From Firmicutes bacterium UBA6226 (GTDB lineage: Bacteria; Bacillota_A; Clostridia; Peptostreptococcales; Acidaminobacteraceae): a DNA stretch of 10,249 nucleotides. The position numbers and the translations under genes are program-made. The notes under the pieces are model-generated. The model saw nothing but the letters and a program-made list of their open reading frames with translations, did no database searches and was not told the DNA's origin. Positions 5,567-10,249 of the stretch are shown piece after piece (position 1 is the first letter of the stretch; every line of letters starts with the position of its first letter). The DNA lies in NCBI GenBank assembly GCA_002441045.1, contig DJWQ01000227.1, forward strand, positions 1-10,249, read 5' to 3'.

Positions 5567-6646
5567 ATGAAACGGATATATTTAGATTATGCAGCGACGA
5601 CTCCAGTCAAGAGTGAAGTCGTCGAAGCGATGCTACCTTATTTTAATGAGGTACCAGAGCGCACGCAAATAGAGCAAATTGAATCACACTTTCTAAAAGT
5701 CTTGAACGCGCCTAAAGGACGTGTTTTTTTTAATGGCGGTGGAACGACTTCCGATTTCGACTTTATCATGCAGGCCGCTTATTATCAAAGATCAAGAGGC
5801 GTGAGCAATAAAATAATTTCTTCCACAATTGAGCATGCTGCAGTTTATAAAACTTTAGAACGTTTGACATTAGAAGGGTTTGAAGTACAGCTTGTACCTG
5901 TATTAAGCAATGGAATTATAGATCTGGATGCATTTGATGCGATCTATACCTCTGATACTGCATTGGTTAGCATTATGATGATTAATAATGAAATAGGAAC
6001 TCGACAACCTATTGAGCAGATCGCGGAGAAAATATGTAACAAGCAGACTATTTTTCATGTGGATGCTGTACAAGCTTTGGGAAGTACTGAAATTGATCTT
6101 GAGTTACTTGGCGTGGATGCAGCATCTTTTTCAGCACATAAGATTTATGCGCCTAAGGGAATGGGTGCTTTATATGTTAAAGAAGCTGAATGGTATGATG
6201 ATCTGCTTAGCTCAGGATGCTTTAACTTACCCTATATAAAAGGTTTTGAGAAAGCACTAGAGCTTTCAACTTCGAATTTGAACGCAAGTAGGGCTTACAG
6301 AAAAGCATTAAAAGAAAAATTAATCGATGGACTTGAAGCTTTGGATTTAGGCTTAAAAGTACTGGGTGAACCAAGAGCAAATGAATCTCATCCTGGTATT
6401 GTAAACGTCTATTTCCCAATGATGGACGGCGATAGTTTGGTAATAAATTATGATTTTAAAGGAATTGCGGTCTCCAGTGGCTCAGCTTGTAGCTCAGGTG
6501 CATTAAACGCATCACATGTAGTTAAAGCGATAGGATTAAGTGAAGCTGATGCAAAAAAGTGCATTCGTTTTTCTATAGGGGATTTGACCTTGGAATCCGA
6601 TATTGATTATGTAATCGAACAAACAAAGGTAATGTTGAAAGGATAG
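5567..6646 (+). CDS. Divergent cysteine desulfurase, NifS/IscS type, paired with MnmA
   Basis: A PLP enzyme that takes sulfur from cysteine as an enzyme persulfide; next to mnmA it most likely feeds tRNA thiolation, as YrvO does in Bacillus subtilis. The chemistry is preserved: YLDYAATTP (5-13), His90 stacking on PLP, NNEIG (140-144), HVDAVQA (164-170) with Asp166 and Gln169, SAHK (189-192) with Schiff-base Lys192, catalytic Cys308 in GSACSSG, and RFSIG with Arg334. At 359 residues it is shorter than the usual 380-400. The canonical GNPSSxH segment after the first helix is absent, TESNN is replaced by TTSDF (60-64), and the GGGQExxxRxGTxN loop, which helps bind the phosphate across the dimer, is reduced to SSGCFNLPYI (215-224). 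The frame is intact throughout, so this is divergence rather than decay. The next gene starts four bases after its stop. Confidence 0.9.
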   Translation: MKRIYLDYAATTPVKSEVVEAMLPYFNEVPERTQIEQIESHFLKVLNAPKGRVFFNGGGTTSDFDFIMQAAYYQRSRGVSNKIISSTIEHAAVYKTLERLTLEGFEVQLVPVLSNGIIDLDAFDAIYTSDTALVSIMMINNEIGTRQPIEQIAEKICNKQTIFHVDAVQALGSTEIDLELLGVDAASFSAHKIYAPKGMGALYVKEAEWYDDLLSSGCFNLPYIKGFEKALELSTSNLNASRAYRKALKEKLIDGLEALDLGLKVLGEPRANESHPGIVNVYFPMMDGDSLVINYDFKGIAVSSGSACSSGALNASHVVKAIGLSEADAKKCIRFSIGDLTLESDIDYVIEQTKVMLKG

Positions 6647-6650
6647 ATAA

Positions 6651-7745
6651 ATGTTAAATAAAAATAGAGTCGTCGTTGGTATGAGTGGTGGTGTAGATAG
6701 TACGGTTGCTGCTTATCAACTTAAACAAATGGGCTATGAAGTAATTGGCGTAAATATGAGACTATGGCAGGATGATTTTTTGGAGGAAGCACATCTTCTA
6801 AAAGATGGTGGTTGTTGTAGTTTATCTTCTGTTGAAGATGCAAGACGCGTCTGTGAGCAAATCGGCATACCTTTTTATGCGTTAGATTTTAAAGGGGTGT
6901 TTAAAGAAACTGTCGTAGATTATTTTATTGACGCCTATCAAAATGGTGAAACACCTAATCCGTGTATCGCTTGCAATAAGTATGTGAAGTTCGAAGCTCT
7001 TTTGGAAAAGGCACATCAATTAGGCGCTTATTATGTAGCGACAGGTCATTATGCTAAAATCAGTTATGATGAAAGCCTTGACCGTTATATCGTTGAAAAA
7101 GCAAGTGCGGTTGCAAAAGACCAAACCTATGCACTCTATAACTTAACGCAAGAGCAATTAAAGCATATCTTGATGCCACTATCAGAATTTAACTCAAAAG
7201 AGGATGTAAGGGCTATCGCAGCTCAGTTTGATGTTCAGATGTCTAGAAAATCTGATAGTCAAGAAATCTGTTTCGTACCAGATCAAGATTATGTTGGCTT
7301 TCTTAAGAGAAATGGTGATTTTGATATCGTTCCAGGTGATTTTGTCGATACTGAAGGCAATGCTCTTGGCAAACATCAAGGGATTGTCAATTATACGGTG
7401 GGTCAGAGAAAAGGATTGGGTTTAACCTTTGGTAAGCCAATGTACGTTGTGGACATCGATCCTGATTTTAACAAGGTTGTTTTAGGTGAAGGAGATGCTG
7501 TTTTCAAATCAACGCTCTGGGCAAAGGATAATAACTTTATTCCATTTGACGATATAGATGCACCTTATAGATGTGAAGCAAAGATTAGATACAGTGCAAA
7601 ACCTGCTCCGTGCACGATTACAAAACATGGCGAACTTGTTGAAGTTGTTTTTGATGAGCCGCAAAGAGCAGTCACACCTGGTCAAGCTGTAGTATTCTAT
7701 AGCGGTGAATTATTAGTAGGTGGCGGAACAATCATTAGAAAATAG
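6651..7745 (+). CDS. mnmA: tRNA-specific 2-thiouridylase MnmA
   Basis: Adenylates and thiolates the wobble uridine (U34) of Lys, Glu and Gln tRNAs, using persulfide sulfur from a desulfurase. The 364 residues match the full family length. The ATP-binding PP-loop is GMSGGVDS (10-17). The thiolation cysteines are Cys108 in ACNKYVKF and Cys207 in SDSQEICF. ATGHYA (130-135) and DQTYALYNL (157-165) belong to the catalytic domain, and VGQRKGLG (250-257) opens the central domain. A C-terminal beta-barrel ends with the family motif PGQAVVFY (343-350). Cys105 precedes Cys108 as a CxxC pair where Escherichia coli has DxxC. The gene starts four bases after the desulfurase stop; AAAGGA (6636-6641), inside the end of that gene, is the ribosome binding site, so translation is probably coupled. 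Confidence 0.97.
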   Translation: MLNKNRVVVGMSGGVDSTVAAYQLKQMGYEVIGVNMRLWQDDFLEEAHLLKDGGCCSLSSVEDARRVCEQIGIPFYALDFKGVFKETVVDYFIDAYQNGETPNPCIACNKYVKFEALLEKAHQLGAYYVATGHYAKISYDESLDRYIVEKASAVAKDQTYALYNLTQEQLKHILMPLSEFNSKEDVRAIAAQFDVQMSRKSDSQEICFVPDQDYVGFLKRNGDFDIVPGDFVDTEGNALGKHQGIVNYTVGQRKGLGLTFGKPMYVVDIDPDFNKVVLGEGDAVFKSTLWAKDNNFIPFDDIDAPYRCEAKIRYSAKPAPCTITKHGELVEVVFDEPQRAVTPGQAVVFYSGELLVGGGTIIRK

Positions 7746-7756
7746 TAGGAGAGACA

Positions 7757-8452
7757 ATGGCAATTGCATATACCTGTACAAACGTTGAAAATTATTATGA
7801 TAAAGGAGCAAGTAGAAACATGGCGATAGTAATAGATGGCATAATAGGTGCTGGTAAAAGTACAGTTGGAACATTTTTAAGTGAGTGCTTGAATATCCCA
7901 TTATATGAGGAACTAAAAGATGACGGGAAGGATTCGCTGGCTCAAAGAATGTTAGATCTTTTCTATGCTGATCAGACGAGATGGAGTGCCATTATTCAAG
8001 TTATGTTTTTAAATGATCGATTTAAAGATTTAAAGAGAATTGAAAGTGAAGGCAATTTTGCAATTTTGGATCGTTCTATATACGGAGATGAAATTTTCGC
8101 GAAGACGATTCATGAAAGAGGTCAAATGACCAAAGATGAGTTTACGATTTATAGAGATTTACTTCACAACATGTTGGCACATATTAAGCCACCTCAAGTT
8201 TTAGTTTATATCGATGTATCTGTGGACACTGCAATGGAACGCATCAACAGAAGAGCAAGATCAACTGAAGGTGATCTTATTCCAAGAGATTATATGGTAG
8301 ATTTAAGACGTAATTATGAGCTTTGGTTTGAAAATTTTAATCTTTGTCCAAAGGTTAGATTTGATTTAAATGACTCTGCTATAGATGAGAATGGTAACGT
8401 TAAAGAAGAAGTGAAAAATCAAATTTTAGATGCAATAAAGCCATATGTTTAA
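7757..8452 (+). CDS. Deoxynucleoside (deoxyadenosine/deoxyguanosine-type) kinase
   Basis: Phosphorylates a deoxynucleoside with ATP for nucleotide salvage. P-loop GIIGAGKS (28-35), LDRSIYGDEIFA (104-115) carrying the DRS motif, and an Arg-rich lid at 162-168 (INRRARS) followed by Glu171 define the dNK/dGK family; base specificity cannot be told. Two in-frame starts are plausible. ATG 7757 has AGGAG five bases upstream and lies 11 bp after mnmA. ATG 7820 has AAAGGAG 11 bases upstream (7802-7808) and begins MAIVIDGIIGAGKS, the usual family N-terminus with the first strand running straight into the P-loop. The 21-residue extension looks non-conserved, so 7820 (210 residues) may be the main start. 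It is the last gene of the operon; a link to tRNA thiolation is not obvious. Confidence 0.9.
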   Translation: MAIAYTCTNVENYYDKGASRNMAIVIDGIIGAGKSTVGTFLSECLNIPLYEELKDDGKDSLAQRMLDLFYADQTRWSAIIQVMFLNDRFKDLKRIESEGNFAILDRSIYGDEIFAKTIHERGQMTKDEFTIYRDLLHNMLAHIKPPQVLVYIDVSVDTAMERINRRARSTEGDLIPRDYMVDLRRNYELWFENFNLCPKVRFDLNDSAIDENGNVKEEVKNQILDAIKPYV

Positions 8453-8459
8453 AAATGAA

Positions 8460-8513
8460 AAGGATCAATTACTTTCTCTTAATCAGAAAAGTAATTGATC
8501 CTTATTTTTTTTT
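8460..8513. terminator. Bidirectional terminator after the kinase and M23 genes
   Basis: A 16-bp perfect stem, with arms at 8460-8475 and 8488-8503 (core GGATCAATTAC with GTAATTGATCC) and a 12-nt loop, is followed by a T-rich run to 8513. The A-rich 8451-8461 acts as the T run for the minus strand. It serves two convergent genes, and the leftward stop codon at 8512-8514 abuts the T run. Confidence 0.93.
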
Positions 8514-10140
8514 ATTTCATAATCGTCTTATAATTTTCTTTTGTGAGTGGCTCTCCGTAGAGGAAGTAACCAGGCTCTAAATCAGTTCTATAGAATGACA
8601 TAGAAAAGTGTAAATGTGGTCCTGTTGAAAATCCTGTAGAACCAACTTGACCAATAACTTGGCTTCTTTCAACGATATCACCTTGTTTAACAGAAAGGGA
8701 ATCCATATGCTCGTAAATACTAAACAAACCTTCGCCGTGATCTATGATGACAGTGTTGCCAGTTAAAATTAACAACTGTGCAAGGACGACTTTGCCTGTA
8801 TTGGTTGAGAGCACATCGCTTCCTCTTGGTGCGGCAATGTCGATACCACCATGACGATAAGGTGTTGGAACGCCGTTAATGTTTCTGGATTCACCAAATT
8901 CAGCATTTAGTTTTCCCGTTACTGGTAAGATAAAATCTTCAGTATAATATCGTTCAGGGGCACTCGTGTCTCTAGAAGGATTAAATATTTCTCTATACTC
9001 TTTATATCCAGCGTCGCTCTGGGTGCTAGACTTAACATTTGGATCCACCGTCAATTCCTGAACTTTAAAATCACGTCCAACAACTTCGATTTCAACCGCG
9101 ACTGAATCGCCGGATTCTGTATCGGTAAAAGTTAATGTATAATTCATCAAGTTAGTATAGTAGTTGGTAGGGAAGTAGCCCCTATAAATATGTCCTGTTT
9201 TAAACCAAGTGAAGTTTTCCATTAAATTCTGATCCACTTGTATCTTTTCGATATCATTAACATGGTATGCAGTTACAACTAATAAATCACCTTGCTTAAT
9301 GATTTCCTTAGATACTGTAAACACATCAGGTAGATCGATGTTGACGGTAAAAGAAAGCGCTGTATCGCCGCTAAAGCCTTGAGCCGTGTTTTCCCAACCC
9401 AGCTTTAACTCATACTTAAATTCGCCATCGTATTCTGGGAACGGAAGCTGTCTCACGTTGACGATGCCTTCAAAAGCCAAGCTGTTATCTGTCGTATCTA
9501 AGATACGGAGTTGCGCCTCAGTTGGTAGTTTTGGTAGATTGACACCAAGTATATCATCATTAGATGTGATGATTGGTGGCTCAGCGCCTTCAATTTGAAC
9601 GCTTTTTTCATCTACAGAATAGCTATACCATTCATCATTTAGTTTTTTATATTGCCAGTTTATTTTATTTTGATCAAAAGAAAGCTCAGATTGATTGAGC
9701 GTTAATGATAATTCTGGTGGCAGTTGTGTTGTATATAGTGCATCGAAACCTTCATAGCCATAGAAAAATGCTGGGTCTGTAACCCGATAAACGGTCTTAC
9801 TGTTATCGATTGTTATAAAAACCTCATCAGAATCATCAAAATAAACATGATAGGTTCTCGCTAAATTCCAGTTGTTCAATAAGATCATCTGAAATTTCAT
9901 TCTTACATCGAGATCGTTAATCAAAAGATCAGTTTCGTCAAGACTTGTAATACTGTTAAATAGCAGTGTTGTACTTTTTGTATCAGGTTCATAGACATTT
10001 GGCGTATCAAAATTACCAGTGCGAATATCGACTGATTTGAGGTTAGAAGATTCGAATACATTGATTTTATAAATGTAAAACGCACCAAGGCAAACGATTA
10101 ATATAAGTGCGATAGATAATACGATTCTGCTTTTTTTCAT
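8512..10140 (-). CDS. Membrane-anchored M23 family metallopeptidase
   Basis: A zinc endopeptidase expected to cut peptidoglycan cross-links, or to act in their regulation, outside the cell. I chose the ATG at 10140 (542 residues), because GGAG lies six bases upstream; an in-frame ATG four codons earlier overlaps that GGAG and has no site of its own. An N-terminal membrane segment at about 5-25 (uncleaved anchor, or a signal) is followed by about 370 residues of beta-rich sequence I cannot assign. The M23 domain begins near 400. The zinc ligands are visible: His430 and Asp434 in HGGID, and His511 in GPHLHF. His509 in the same motif and His478 in IYEHM complete the active site, so the enzyme should be active. 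The closing YFLYGEP is typical of the family. It is a single-gene unit. Confidence 0.93.
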   Translation of the reverse strand: MKKSRIVLSIALILIVCLGAFYIYKINVFESSNLKSVDIRTGNFDTPNVYEPDTKSTTLLFNSITSLDETDLLINDLDVRMKFQMILLNNWNLARTYHVYFDDSDEVFITIDNSKTVYRVTDPAFFYGYEGFDALYTTQLPPELSLTLNQSELSFDQNKINWQYKKLNDEWYSYSVDEKSVQIEGAEPPIITSNDDILGVNLPKLPTEAQLRILDTTDNSLAFEGIVNVRQLPFPEYDGEFKYELKLGWENTAQGFSGDTALSFTVNIDLPDVFTVSKEIIKQGDLLVVTAYHVNDIEKIQVDQNLMENFTWFKTGHIYRGYFPTNYYTNLMNYTLTFTDTESGDSVAVEIEVVGRDFKVQELTVDPNVKSSTQSDAGYKEYREIFNPSRDTSAPERYYTEDFILPVTGKLNAEFGESRNINGVPTPYRHGGIDIAAPRGSDVLSTNTGKVVLAQLLILTGNTVIIDHGEGLFSIYEHMDSLSVKQGDIVERSQVIGQVGSTGFSTGPHLHFSMSFYRTDLEPGYFLYGEPLTKENYKTIMK

Positions 10141-10183
10141 GAGTAACTCCATAATAGTATTTTGTAAGCTTTTAGCTAAACCT

Positions 10184-10212
10184 ATTTTACCTTGAACTGC
10201 GTCATTCGTCCA
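10184..10212 (-). promoter_or_regulatory. Possible promoter of the M23 peptidase gene
   Basis: On the minus strand TGGACG (10212-10207) and TAAAAT (10189-10184) are spaced 17 bp apart, giving a start near 10177 and a leader of about 37 nt. A perfect TATAAT at 10222-10217 is an alternative, but it lacks a recognisable -35. The two cannot be told apart from sequence. Confidence 0.4.
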
Positions 10213-10249
10213 CTAGATTATAGAAGTTTAACAAGGTTGCCATAGATAC

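Noticed and set aside
5650..5770. Frameshift or internal deletion error as the cause of the missing desulfurase segments.
   Set aside because: The frame is continuous, codon use looks normal, and neighbouring frames do not encode the missing GNPSSxH or TESNN motifs.
10141..10152. ATG at 10152 as the start of the M23 gene.
   Set aside because: That ATG overlaps the GGAG that serves the ATG at 10140, and no ribosome binding site precedes it.
1..10249. CRISPR arrays, transposases, integrases, toxin-antitoxin pairs, tRNA or rRNA genes.
   Set aside because: No regularly spaced repeats, mobile-element proteins, cloverleaf or rRNA motifs were seen on either strand.

Overview
The window looks like chromosomal DNA of a low-GC Gram-positive bacterium (Bacillota, probably Clostridia; inferred, no rRNA is present). 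The evidence is AT-rich composition, Shine-Dalgarno (SD) sites of the AAGGAG type, sigma-A-like promoters, an LCP-family wall protein, a YitT-family membrane protein, a Bacillus-type 7-1-7 Fur operator, and a cysteine desulfurase placed directly before mnmA as in Bacillota. No transposase, integrase, CRISPR array, tRNA or rRNA was found. Genes are densely packed and separated by clear intrinsic terminators.

Layout. 1-785 (-): proC, cut by the window edge at its 3' end. 898-1347 (+): small acidic protein, divergent from proC, with a 14-bp palindrome between them. 1396-2334 (-): LCP-family protein with a near-consensus promoter; it shares a bidirectional terminator with the previous gene. 2579-3460 (+): YitT/DUF2179 membrane protein. 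3579-3887 (-) and 3947-5224 (-): a small charged orphan, and upstream of it a single-pass membrane protein whose outer domain resembles a lysozyme-like muramidase. 5225-5566: a long intergenic region with a complete extra transcription unit. 5567-8452 (+): operon of cysteine desulfurase, mnmA and a deoxynucleoside kinase. 8512-10140 (-): membrane-anchored M23 peptidase.

How the genes relate. The operon couples sulfur mobilisation (desulfurase) to 2-thiolation of tRNA wobble uridine (MnmA); the kinase is a nucleotide-salvage passenger. Three minus-strand genes (LCP protein, the lysozyme-like candidate and the M23 protein) concern the cell envelope but are not one operon.

Most interesting is the region 5277-5490. 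An A/T tract, a good extended -10 promoter, a perfect Fur operator just after the predicted start, about 90 nt with five separate C-rich runs (one is CTCCTT, the exact complement of an SD), and an intrinsic terminator together make a candidate iron-repressed small RNA of about 147 nt, analogous in design to FsrA of Bacillus subtilis but not recognised by me as a known RNA. It lies just before a desulfurase that lacks several canonical family segments and an MnmA with a CxxC pair that could bind an Fe-S cluster, so an iron link to tRNA thiolation is possible.
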